This document shows, one piece after another, positions 21,447 through 32,382 of a DNA stretch of 64,000 bases (the first letter of the stretch is position 1; the number at the start of each line of letters is the position of its first letter). This DNA is from Epiperipatus broadwayi (lineage: Eukaryota > Onychophora > Udeonychophora > Euonychophora > Peripatidae). Below the pieces are notes generated by a model. It did no database searches and was not told the DNA's origin. It saw only the letters and a list, made by a program, of their open reading frames with translations. Position numbers and translations under genes: made by a program. The DNA lies in contig JAQFVV010006337.1 in assembly GCA_028023455.1 (NCBI GenBank), positions 1,971,001 to 2,035,000 on the forward strand. The letters are read 5' to 3'.

Positions 21447-23485
21447 GTGGAGATTGATGGTGTAATGGACAGAGTGGCAAGATTAGTTATACCACTTAAT
21501 AGCAGATACCAAATGCAGATAATTCAGGTTTATGCCCCAACAAGTTCTCATAGTGATAAAGTGGTAGAAGATTTTTATATGGATGTACAAAAGGCTTTTG
21601 ATAAGAGTAAACAACATTTTAAAATTGTTATGGGAGACTTTAATGCTAGAATTGGTAAACAAATGAAAGATGAAAAGTGTTGTAGGTAATTTTGGTTATG
21701 GAAATAGAAATGAGAGAGGACATAGAACTGTGGAGTTTGCAGAAAAAGAAAAACTTTATAATATGAATTCTTTTTTTGAGATAAATGTTAAAAGGAGATG
21801 GACATGGCAGTATCCAAATGAAGGTTCACAGAATTGAATTATATTTTGACCAAGAGCAAATACATATTTCAAAAAAAACTAGAGAGACAAAAATTATTAA
21901 GAAAAATAATATTTACAGTTGATATTCCTAATTTTCAGAAACATTCTAATGCATTTAAATTAGAACTTACAAATCGGGTTCAAGTATTAGTAGATTTTGA
22001 ACATGATTCAGATTTGAATGAAATTAATAAGAAAATAACTGATACATTTTTAAAAATTGCAACAAAGATAGCTGGTCGAAAAAAGCAGCAACTGACCAAT
22101 AAAATTTCTACTGAGACTAGAGAATTTATGAAGAAAAGAAGGAATATGAAGATATGCAAAAATGATGCATTATAAAGGACTGAATACTTTGAATTTTGTA
22201 AAGTGGTGCAGAAAATAATTGAAAATGATATAAGATAGTATAACTGTGAACTAGCAAGGAAAGATGTAGAAGAGAATAAAAGTCTCAAAAGTGTAAAACA
22301 ACATTTTTGTATTGGTAAGAAATTTATATCTGCAATAAGAAAAAAAATGGAATTATTACTAAAAAGAGATGACATCATGGAATGGGTAGAACACTTCTAT
22401 CAATAATTATATAGTAATAAAGAACAAGTATCTCATATCTATTATATCTTCCGAATTGCCCAGAACTTTAAATGAAGAAATGAGACATGCAATTAAATTT
22501 ATGAAGAAAGAAAAGGCTCCAGGTAATGATGGAATTATAATTGATATATTAAAAGAAGCAGGTAAAGAAATAAAAAAAATTTTAGCGAAGTTATATACCA
22601 AATGTCTAAATGATAAAGATGTACCAGATGATTGGAAAAATGCAGTATTCATATTTAAAAAATGTGATAAAGAAGATATTAGAAATTACAGACCTATCAG
22701 TCTTTTATCAGTTTTATACAATTTTTTTTATCAAGATAATTACAACTCATCTACAGAGAATCTTGGATTTCCACCAACCAAGAGAACAAGCTGGATTTAA
22801 AAGAGGTTTTAGTACAGTAGATCATATCCATGTATTGAGAGAACTTATAGAAAGGAAAAATGAATATGAGTTACCATTATGTTTTGGATTTGTAGATGAT
22901 GAAAAGACATTTGATTCTATAAATATTTCTTCAGTGATTAAAGCATTGGATCATCAAGGTATAGATAGATCCAAGATATTGTCATATTTTAAAAAAATCT
23001 TTATAAAAATGCAACAGTAACACTTAGATTACATAATAATACTAAAAAAGTCAACACTGAGAAGGGTGTAAAACAGGGTAACTCCATATCTCCAAAAAAA
23101 TTTTACAGCAGTGCTGCAAGAAGTATTTTCTAGATTAAAATGGTAGGCTAAAGGAGTGAAAGTAAATGGAGTTTAGTTGTTTTTGCAAATACAACTTTAG
23201 AGCTGCAGAAAATGTTGCAGGAGTTATCAGATAAAAGTAGGACTAAAGATAAATGTTAAAAAGAATTGAGTAAGATTCAATGGATTTTCTTAAAATATGA
23301 AAATAAAGATTATGAGTTAGAAGAAGTTAACAGCTACAAATACCTTGGTCAGATTATTAATACAGATGAAAACATAATGGAAATTAATCGTAGAATTAAA
23401 CTTGATTGGATTGCTTTTGGTAGAAATAACTTGATACTCAGTATCATGTCTATGTGTTTGAAAAGGAAGGTTTTTAATAAATGTG
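21447..23485 (+). pseudogene. LINE endonuclease/reverse transcriptase, decayed
   Basis: Endonuclease C-terminal half in 21447-21689: IIQVYAPTSSHSD and KIVMGDFNARIGKQ (GDFN block). The linker follows at 21834-22175. RT N-terminal block at 22456-22800 reads MKKEKAPGNDGI and RNYRPISLLSVLYN; the next frame gives FGFVDDEKTFDSIN, the palm A region with altered spacing. The YADD motif has decayed near 23190 (SLVVFANTTLELQ). NSYKYLGQIIN at about 23330 is the usual post-palm block. Several frameshifts and stops make it non-functional. The frame stops at the exact transposon boundary and resumes at 25083. Confidence 0.8.
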
Positions 23486-25082
23486 GGTACTCATCTATTA
23501 GCAGCTGTATATCGCTTAATGGCACTGTTTTTTCTGCAAAATCACAGAAATAAGCCATTTACGCAGCCGAAACTACAGCTACTACAACACTAGCTTCGTA
23601 ATAGCCATTTTGGGCTGCATGATGATGTTGTTCTCTATGCAAAAGCACAGAAATTGTACACCTAGCTGAGTGTGGCCAAGCTTTATGCGTATGTTCAGTA
23701 ATGAGAGTTCGCTACCCTTTCATTTGAAGTGTCTGTTGTTCAATTTCACACAATTGTGAAATTTCTTTGCAAAATTGTCTCGCACACCAACTGTAGTAGG
23801 ATCGTGTAGTAACAATTATCATCCAGTCAGCATACTTCCCTATGCAACTTGGAAGCTTCTAGGGATTTGGTAAGACTTTTTTCAGAGCACGATATGACGG
23901 ATTCATGCCAAATTTCATTATCTTGATGAGATAGCTGTACACAACCGCTAGTTTCAAAAGACATTTTGGTCTTACACAGTGTTATTATTCTATTATATTT
24001 GGTTCCACTTACAAGTGAGACTTTTTTTTTTGTTTGAAAATAAAAAGGTTGTTGTTGATGATGGAATCGATGCTTGTTGTTGTGATTTTTTTGAAACCCA
24101 ATCAATCCAAAGAGGGTTTTTTTTGGCACTTGTATTACAGATTTTAAAAACCAAGTCGGCTGATAAAATACAAAAACATCGTCTAATGAATTTTTTTTTT
24201 GGTTTGGGTTGGTTTTTTAATATTTTTAAACATTTAATTTACGATTAGAAGAATAACATCAATTTGGAAATAAAAAAGAAGTGTTTGGGTTTTGTTTTTC
24301 CTTTTCATCGGCGGCTGTGGTGTAAAAAACAGTCAGCTGATTACTGTTTTAATGAGGTGTTTTGGTTGTTTTCAAATTTGATTTAAACATTGAATGTTAG
24401 TATTCAAAGAATAATATCAATTTGGCAATCTAAACAAAACTGGGTGTGTTTTTTGGGGGTTGATTCCTTTCTTAATGAAGTGTTTTGGGTTGTTGTTTTT
24501 TTTGTTTTGGAATTTTTGTTTAAACATTTAATTTCCCATTAGAAGAATAACATCAATTTGGAAATCCAAAGAAATACTATTTTATTTTGATTACTTTTTC
24601 CATGAAGTATTGTTTTTTAGTTTTGTTTCAATGTTTTAATTTTTACTAATAGAAGAATAACGTAAATTTGCAAATAAAAAAAAACTTTGGGGGGGGGGGG
24701 GGTTGATTCTTTTTTTATAATGAAGTGTTTTGGATTGGTTTTTTTTTTAATTTTGGTTGAAACGTTTAATTTACTATTAGAAGAATAATGTAAATTTGAA
24801 AATAAAAAGACAATTTTTGAGGTTTCTTTATTTTACCTTTTGATTAAATGTTTAATTTAGTATTATAAGAATCACATTATTCTTATACTAGCAAATACAA
24901 AGTTTTAACAAAATTAAAAAAAAAAAACACACACAAAAAACGTTTTTTTAATTTAGAATGCTAACAATATCTTAAATTTTCCAGAGCAAAAAAAAAAGGC
25001 AGGCCTGCAAACATTATATTAATAGGGTTTTGAAGAAAAACAGTGCCATTAAGTGATGTACGGCTACTAATAGATGAGTACC
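23486..25082. mobile_element. Unclassified DNA transposon, GGTACTCATCT termini, 1597 bp
   Basis: Flanked by an exact 8-bp target duplication TAAATGTG (23478-23485 and 25083-25090). Left end GGTACTCATCTATTAGCAGC and the reverse complement of the right end GGTACTCATCTATTAGTAGC continue as terminal inverted repeats of about 48 bp through CACTTAATGGCACTG. It encodes no transposase. The interior has a non-repetitive left half and a T/G-rich minisatellite right half. A second element at 48547-50252 has related ends and the same 8-bp duplication size. Superfamilies with 8-bp duplications include hAT, Merlin and others; the GG start does not fit typical hAT ends. Confidence 0.9.
24230..24880. repeat. 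Degenerate minisatellite inside the DNA transposon
   Basis: About six irregular units of 105-160 bp, each with ATTAGAAGAATAA(C/T)(A/G)T, then AATTTG(G/C)AAAT, an A-run, GGG-rich TTGATT and a TTTTGGTTG-type T-rich stretch. A G13 homopolymer lies near 24688. Confidence 0.75.
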
Positions 25083-25510
25083 TAAATGTGTTTTACCAGT
25101 TCTTACTTATGAATCTGAGACTAAGAAGAACAATAGAGACTTCAGACCAATCAAAGAAGTATGGAGAGATGCATGTTAGAAGTAACAAGAAGAGATCAAA
25201 AATGCAATATATGGGTAAGAGAATAAAGAGGAGTTACTGACCTCATTGAAATAATTAAAAGACTGAAGTGGAGTCTTGACATATTGCTAGAAGAGATGAT
25301 AATAGATGGACAATTGAAGTCTTAAACTGGATTCCAAGAGATTGTAAAAGACCCAGAAAGCGACCTCATGTGAAATAGATGGATGAAATAAGAAAGTGTG
25401 CATGGGTGATGTGGAGAAGCTAAAGATCGGAGATGGATTGAACTTAGAGAGACCTTCATCCTGCCATGGATTGATAATGGTTGATGATGATGCAAATGAT
25501 AGTGGTGGGC

Positions 25511-26944
25511 AGCAGGGATACACTCTATTGTAGAAATGTTAAAGTAAATAATTTACTTATACATTTTTTTTTTGTATAAAATGAGTCTTTAAATGCATTG
25601 AAAAATTAAGGATCAAAAATCCTTTAACCCAGTCAAAAAAATGACATGGAATTTAAGTAATAAAAAAAAAGTATTTGTGCTGTATTGCCTTTGTGAATGT
25701 TAGTAAAAATAGAACTGAAGTATTAAATTTGAAGAAGAAAATGTTAAGTGAAAGAAGGTGGGAGGTATTCAGCAAAGATTATGAAAAACAAATTTATTTT
25801 TAAATTAAGTTTTTTATCTAGTTGCAAGCTTCATCAATATATTCAGGCTAGAGAAAACCATGATTCATTCCAGAAATTCTTTCCCCCTCAACAGTATCTC
25901 CCTATGCAGTTGTGAAAGCAGCATCATTGCTCAAAGAACTATATCTATGATAAAGTGAACTCTTATCACCTTATACATATTGATCAACACTTTTGTAGGT
26001 CAAGTTTCAAACTAGGTAACTATGAACTAGTTTTCAAAGATGTAATATGAATCATTAATTGTTTAAAACCTAAACTGTTGGGAAAATAACAATAGAAGCA
26101 AGAGTGTATTATAAATATAACTTAATTTTATTTATTTCCAAGATATAATGCTTTCCTCATATATTAATTTTTGTTTTATGATTTTATATGTATTACTGCT
26201 ACTATTTAGGATATGATCTAATGAATTTTGTTTCAGTCTATCAATATGGCTGATTCTACAGGAGTTCTTTTACATCTGAGCAAGTATTAAATCTTTTATT
26301 GAGACAACTTGCTTTCATTTTTATTCTAAGTAATCATGAGAGATTTTGGGTACAATTATTTTGCCAACTTTGTGCCCCCAAGCCATCTATGCTAAAAAAG
26401 GGATGAAGCTCACTTTCAATATTTCATCTGGTAATCTCTACATTTAGAATGTGTCCTGGTGTCATCCTTAATTGAGCAATGAATTCAGTCAATCTTTTAA
26501 ATTACTGTTTCAATAATTTTAAGGCATTTTGCATATATCTCTCAGGTATGTATTTTATTTGCACCTTAATTACTAGTTATGTAGAACTGGATTCAGTTCT
26601 ACATAAAAAAAATTTTAGTGAAAAAACAGAGTTAAATTCGATAGAAATTTAAAATTATAAAACAAATTCATTAGCTCATATTAAAACATTAAATTAATAA
26701 AATGAAAAAAAAAACTATTATAAAATAATTCTTATGTTATGGGTTTTGAGTTAGTGCAGTAAGAAATAAATTTTCTTATTTCTATAGCATTACCTACTTA
26801 TCTTCTAATTTGGGTCCATTTAAGGTAGTAATAAAGATATATTTATCTCTGGTGGGTGTTCATCGACTGCAATAATTAGTTTATTAGTGGTAATATGATC
26901 AAGATTCCTTGAAATAGTTAAAAAAATATTATTCCTATCTGGTC
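25511..26944. other. AT-rich DNA, no feature recognised
   Basis: No protein motif, terminal repeat or RNA gene recognised. Confidence 0.5.
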
Positions 26945-27446
26945 GGATGTGATGTGATGCACTATGCTTCTCCTTTTTTGGAATCAGGAATCTCTCAGCC
27001 ATTATGCCCAGAAAAACCTGTTAGTCATCTTATCTTCCCTTTCCATTCTCCACCCTAAGTTTCCCCATATTCTCTATCCTGCTCCATACCATTTCTACAT
27101 CATCTTTTTTTACTCTGTGGCCTTTATATCTAAACCCCCCTTATCTTTTTCCAAAACCAGCCTAAAAACCAAAAAACCACTTCCTGTATAATCACTATGT
27201 TTACATTTATTCTCCCACAACATTATTTTTACACTTTTTGCTTGTAAGCATTTAAATTCAATTAACAGATGCCTAATATTTTCCATGTCTTCTTTACATA
27301 ACTTGTAGAATAAATCACCCACATTTCCTCATTCATGTGTATATTCTCTTGCTGCTAACAATGCTGTTCAAAGCTTAAACAGTAAACTACTTTCCTTGCT
27401 ATTATCATAAATTACTTCACACTCATATTCTGTTTACTTCTATATA
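26945..27446 (-). mobile_element. CR1-like LINE copy 2, 3' part
   Basis: Starts with the GATGTGATGTGATGC terminal motif and matches copy 1 base by base in long stretches (TTATGCCCAGAAAAACCTGTTAG). It breaks off at CTTCTATATATG, where LTR sequence begins, and resumes at 32383 with AAACTCTTTACTTTCCATACT, exactly the following sequence in copy 1. Confidence 0.85.
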
Positions 27447-27449
27447 TGT

Positions 27450-27721
27450 GGAAAAAATCAGAAATTGTAAGTCAGTTCTTTCTGGATCGGATAGAATTAT
27501 AAGGTTATTAATAATAAATAGTAGTAAAAGAAATTAAAAGTTTTTTTTGTCCAACGTATTCTCGAATTCTTGAATTATTTATAATAATTAGTTAGTGTTC
27601 TTAAAGGAAGACCCCTGTGAGATTATAATCAAAGTTTATAATCAGTGAATCGTCGTTCGAAAATAAATAAAGACCAGGTTTATGTAAAGTTACGTGACCA
27701 GGTTCCAAGAGAGAAATCCTT
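27450..27721 (+). repeat. Truncated 5' LTR
   Basis: Nearly identical to 30331-30600 (starts AAATCAGAAATTGTAAGTCAG), lacking about the first 1280 bp of the LTR. A candidate primer-binding site, TGGTGGCGCCCTCGA, begins near 27721; its tRNA is not assigned. The precise LTR end is uncertain because the leader after it is duplicated too. Confidence 0.75.
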
Positions 27722-27999
27722 GGTGGCGCCCTCGATGTCGATTCTGATAACTAAAATTCAGTTAGTAAGGGAGGAAAGAAAGTTGTTGTGTCACAGAGGA
27801 GTGAAGAAAGGAAAGTTAGAAAATGGCGCTTCCAACGTGTCGGGCTCGTTAACAAGAGAAACGCCCAGAGATTAGAGTTAAAAGAGAGAGTAAATTTTTT
27901 AGTAAGGGGGTGGATTTCAGATGGTGGTGGTACGTCAGTATTTTCATAGGGAAGGTTATGAGTTCGAATATAAAATTAAATAAAACAAAAGAATAAAAT

Positions 28000-29005
28000 A
28001 TGAGTGAGGACGAAAGTAGCATGGAAAGCCTGGTGGTAACATTTAAAAACCCCGAGCAGTGTCAGTTGCAAGAAATATTGAAAGCTATCGCTGAGCTCAA
28101 AGAAATTGTAATGGAAGACCGTAAAGAAATAAAAGAAATGAAAGGCATGATACAAGAATTGAGGAAAGATGTGAATGAATAAAAAGAGAGGGAAAAGAAA
28201 AGGAACAATGAAAACAAGAGGGAAGTCATAGACCCAGAGGACCATAAAGTCAGTAAAGAGAAAGAAAAGGTAGAAAACGAAGAGACAGAGCAGTTTACAG
28301 GGGAAACTAAAGAAATCCCGAACAAGAAGGCTATACAAATAAACCGAGAGATAGAGGTAATAAAAAAAAGCTCAACGAATCTGGAGAAGAAGAGTTCGAT
28401 AGGGTCACGGCGAAATTTATACACATAAAAACATTTAAAGGGGAAAAAAAGGAAAGCCCCTTTGACTACCTGGACAGTCTAGATGATTTTTTCTACGTCC
28501 ATAGGTCGAAAGAAAAAGAGAAGATCATAATAGCAACGAGCCATTTGAGTGGTGCCGCTAGGGAATGGTGGAAGGCGGTAAATTACAAACCCCTACATTC
28601 CAAGAATATCGAACTATGATTTTGCGAGGGTTTTGGAGCGTTGAGAAACAAGAAACCATACGCATGAAGATATCGCAAGAAAAATATAAAGCGGACAAAG
28701 ACGGTACGTACAGTCAGTTTTTTCAACGTCAAGCGGCAAAATTGAGAGCCTTGGAGGCATATCCGATGGATCAATTCCAGATAGTGCGAACTATCAGATT
28801 TAACCTCCCGTCGAGTGTGCAACGTAAGTTGGCCGAAAACCGTCGGTTATCCATTGAGGAAGCATTAGAAATATTACAAGATATAGAATGGGAGGACCAG
28901 GGGGTAAGTGGAGAAAGTAAAGTTAGATGGGAGAACTGTAACGAACCCGCGAGTACGAGTAACTATAACCCCAAGAAAAGTTGGGACAAGTCACCGCAGG
29001 GCAAT
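28000..29005 (+). pseudogene. Retrotransposon gag, broken
   Basis: Starts MSEDESSMESLVVTF at 28000 with a coiled-coil-like N-terminus (LQEILKAIAELKEIV). An in-frame TAA at 28180 and frameshifts near 28362 and 28580 break it. The middle frame gives PFDYLDSLDDFFYVH and KIIIATSHLSGAAREWW, the hallmark of the Retrotrans_gag domain. The last frame (28565-29008) continues with KYKADKDGTYSQFF and IVRTIRFNLPSSVQRK. Gag of this family forms the intracellular particle. There is no CCHC knuckle, protease, RT or integrase; the LTR follows almost at once, so pol was deleted. Confidence 0.85.
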
Positions 29006-29046
29006 TAAAGTTTTTTTTTTATTGTTTTTTATGACAAATGGGGCAA

Positions 29047-30703
29047 TGAGCTGATATTTTAAGTCAGCTCATATATATATAAGCTCACATATTTATAATT
29101 TGTCATAAATATTTTTGAAGTTAAATAGTTTGTAAAATGAAAAAAAAAATTAATTAACAAATGGTTTTGATTTAATGGAAAGGGTAATAAAAATTTTGAA
29201 CTTTTATTTTGAAATAAACAAATAAAATTGAATATAATTTATTAAAAAAAAAAAAAAATGTTAAAAGTGTTTAATTAAAAGGGAGAAAAATTCGAGAGAT
29301 AAAAGGGTGGGGAAAAGAAAACAAAATTAGATTCTTGGTAGTAATTATACTCTATTGTTGAAACTTTCACAAAGTAAAAATATTTGGTTAGTAATTGCTA
29401 TTACGCTAATTAAAAAAAAAAAGATAAGAAAGAGTGGAGATAAGATCGCTTTTAGAGAGAGAGTTGACTTGACTTTTAGAGACAAGCAAGGACAATAAAG
29501 AAAGCAGCTGTGTTTCGAACAATAAAAATTATTATTATTGAAATTTAATTTTTGCGGACTCTTGTCAAATGTATAGCGGCTAAAGTTATCACAACCTTCC
29601 CCTTTGGGGAATTGACCGCCACTCCATCTGAATGAAGCTATCGAGAGAGTTATGGAATGGAAGAAACGGATATTGCTAGCCGGACAACCAAAGGAACACT
29701 CATGGAATTCACATATACAAGGACAAAGGCATGACCAATGGAAGGTAAAACCTATGAAAATCAGGCCACTCCGCTCTGATCGATCAGGGTAATTATAAAC
29801 TTTTAATTAATGAGAACTCTAAGTAAAGCGTAATAGAACTTTATCTTTAATTTAATTTTCATTTATTATGTTTATTACGAATGTTTCAACAATAGAGGGG
29901 GGAAAATAAATTTGTTTAATATTGTAATCTATTAATGTTAATTTTCGTTTAATATTTTTTTTGAAATATTGGAATAACTGTATTTTAAATTATTTAATAT
30001 CTATTCGATCTAGAGAGTAACAACAGGGTGGGGGTATAAAAGTGCATCGCCAAGTAACAGAGAACCTTGGGGCGTTACTCGTTTGTTAGTAGAAAATAAG
30101 GAAAGAATTGAAAGTATAAGAAAACGAAAGACACTTATACATTCATTGTAAGATTTTCGCAATTTATTTATTTACCAAAGAAAGTGGAGTTTAAAAATAA
30201 ACTTCAGGAAAGATTAAAAATACTATAAGTCGTCTTATATACACGTCTGCTAGAATTCGCAGTATTAGTGTAGGCGCGAGTAAATCTATGGTAAATATTT
30301 GGGAAGCATAATTAGAAAGTAAACAGAGGAAAAATCAGAAATTGTAAGTCAGTTCTTTCTGGATCGGATAGAATTATAAGGTTATTAATAATAAATAGTA
30401 GTAAAAGAAATTAAAAGTTTTTTTTGTCCAACGTATTCTCGAATTCTTGAATTATTTATAATAATTAGTTAGTGTTCTTAAAGGAAGACCCCTGTGAGAT
30501 TATAATCAAAGTTTACAATCAGTGAATCGTCGTTCGAAAATAAATAAAGACCAGGTTTATGTAAAGTTACGTGACCAGGTTCCAAGAGAGAAATCCTTGG
30601 TGGCGCCCTCGACGTCGATTCTAATAACTAAAATTCAGTTAGTAAGGGAGGAAAGAAAGTTGTCGTGTCACAGAGGAGTGAGGGGAGGAAAGTTAGAAAA
30701 TGT
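29047..30703 (+). repeat. LTR plus leader, left arm of palindrome
   Basis: Starts TGAGCTGATATTTTAAG and runs about 1.55 kb to near 30600, then continues into about 100 bp of the untranslated leader that also follows the 5' LTR remnant (27722-27822). A TATA box lies at 30035-30040. It pairs with 30711-32362 with scattered substitutions. Confidence 0.85.
30031..30040 (+). promoter_or_regulatory. LTR TATA box
   Basis: GGGGTATAAAAG within the LTR, followed about 30 bp later by the sequence expected to hold the transcription start. It points toward the palindrome centre. Confidence 0.55.
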
Positions 30704-30710
30704 TGGGGCC

Positions 30711-32362
30711 ATTTTCTATCTTTCCTCCCCTCACTCCTCTGTGACACGACAACTTTCTTTCTTCCCCTACTAACTGAATTTTAGTTATTAGAATCGTCGT
30801 CGAGGGTGCCACCAAGGATTTCTCTCTTGGAACCTGGTCACGTAACTTTACATAAACCTGGTCTTTATTTATTTTCGAACGATGATTCACTTATTATAAA
30901 CTTTGATTATAATCTCACAGGGGTTTTCCTTTAAGAACACTAACTAATTATTATAAATAATTCAAGAATTCAAGAATACGTTGGACAAAAAAACTTTTAA
31001 TTTCTTTTACTACTATTTATTATTATTAACCTTATAATTCTATCCGATCCAGAAAGAACTGACTTACAATTTCTGATTTTCCCTCTGTTTACTTTCTAAT
31101 TATGCTTCCCAAATATTTACCATAGATTTACACGCGCCTACACTAATACTGCGAATTCTAGCAGACAGATATATAAGACGACTTATAGTATTTTTAATCT
31201 TTCCTGAAGTTTAATTTTTAAACTCCACTTTCTTTGGTAAATAAATAAATTGCCAAAATCTTACAATGAACGTATAAGTGTCTTTCGTTTTCTTATACTT
31301 TCAATTCTTTCCTTATTTTCTACTAACAACCAGTAATGCCCCAAGGTTCTCTGTTACTTGGCGATGCACTTTTATACCCCCACCCTGTTGTTACCCTCTA
31401 GATCGAATAGATATTAAATAATTTAAAATACAGTTATTCCAATATTTCATAAAAAAAATATTGAACGAAAATTGACATTAATAGATTACAATATTAAACA
31501 AATTTATTTCCCCCCTCTATTGTTGAAAATATTCGTAATAAACATAATAAATGAAAATTAAATTAAAGATAAAGTTCTATTACGCTTTACTTTGAGTTCT
31601 CATTAAGTAAACGTTTAAAATTACCCTGATCGATCAGAGTGGAGTGGCCTGATTTTCATAGGTTTTACATTCCATTGGTCGTGCCTTTGTCCTTGTACAT
31701 GCGAATTCCAGGAGTGTTCCTTTGGTTGTCCGGCTAGCAATATCCGTTTCTTCCATTCCATAACTCTCTCGATAGCTTCATTCAGATGGAGTGGCGGTCA
31801 ATTCCCCAAAGGGGAAGGTTGTGATAACTTTAGCCGCTATACATTTGACAAGAGTCCGCAAAATTAAATTTCAATAATAATAATTTTTATTGTTCGAAAC
31901 ACAGCTGCTTTCTTTATTGTCCTAGCTGGTCTCTAAAAGTCAAGTCAACTGATCTCTCTAAAAGCGATCTTATCTCCACTCTTTCTTATCTTTTTTTTTA
32001 ATTAGCGTAATAGCAATTACTAACCAAATATTTTTACTTTGTGAAAGTTTCAACAATAGAGTATAATTACTACCAAGAATCTAATTTTGTTTTCTTTTCC
32101 CCACCCTTTTATCTCTCGAATTTTTCTCCCTTTTAATTAAACACTTTTAACATTTTTTTTTTTTTTTTTAATAAATTATATTCAATTTTATTTGTTTATT
32201 TCAAAATAAAAGTTCAAAATTTTTACCCTTTCCATTAAATCAAAACCATTTGTTAATTAATTTTTTTTTTCATTTTACAAACTATTTAACTTCAAAAATA
32301 TTTATGACAAATTATAAATATGTGAGCTTATATATATATGAGCTGACTTAAAATATCAGCTC
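30711..32362 (-). repeat. LTR plus leader, right (inverted) arm of palindrome
   Basis: Reverse complement of the left arm along its full length, separated by only about 7 bp (TTGGGGC) at the centre. The arms differ by point changes and small indels (for example GACGTCGATT versus GACGACGATT), so the copy is not an exact mirror. It ends at 32362 with the LTR terminus. Confidence 0.88.
31370..31380 (-). promoter_or_regulatory. Mirror LTR TATA box
   Basis: Reverse complement GGGGTATAAAAG in the right arm; it points toward the palindrome centre, convergent with the left-arm promoter. Confidence 0.55.
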
Positions 32363-32382
32363 AATATATATATATATATATA

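Larger units (their letters stand above)
21365..25510 (+). mobile_element. RTE-like LINE, split by a DNA transposon
   Basis: Plus-strand non-LTR element with endonuclease, RT and a C-terminal segment, interrupted at 23486-25082. The resumed part encodes KCVLPVLTYESET in the correct position after the RIKLDWIAFG block, then IPRDCKRPRKRPHVK and WIELRETFILPWIDNG. The 3' end is a GATGAT-type simple tail near 25480-25510. The clade is inferred from the endonuclease and C-terminal style; a phylogeny was not possible. Confidence 0.75.
27447..32382 (+). mobile_element. Rearranged Ty3/gypsy-like LTR retrotransposon inserted in CR1 copy 2
   Basis: Order: 3' part of an LTR plus leader (27450-27830), decayed gag (28000-29005), a complete LTR plus about 100 bp of leader (29047-30703), then an inverted copy of that LTR-plus-leader (30711-32362). 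Pol is absent. The right outer end is the LTR terminus (TGAGCTGATATT on the minus strand) sitting directly against an (AT)n tract in the target. The left outer end is a truncated LTR. Both flanks are contiguous CR1 sequence, so the complex lies at one integration site. Confidence 0.85.

Noticed and set aside
27721-27736. Assigning a specific primer tRNA to TGGTGGCGCCCTCGA
   Set aside because: The match to any tRNA 3' end is ambiguous and the exact LTR boundary is not fixed.
30522-30890. Repeated 65-83-codon frames starting MNRRSKINKDQVYVK (also at 27645)
   Set aside because: They span the LTR end, the candidate primer-binding site and the leader; conservation reflects repeat copies, not protein selection.
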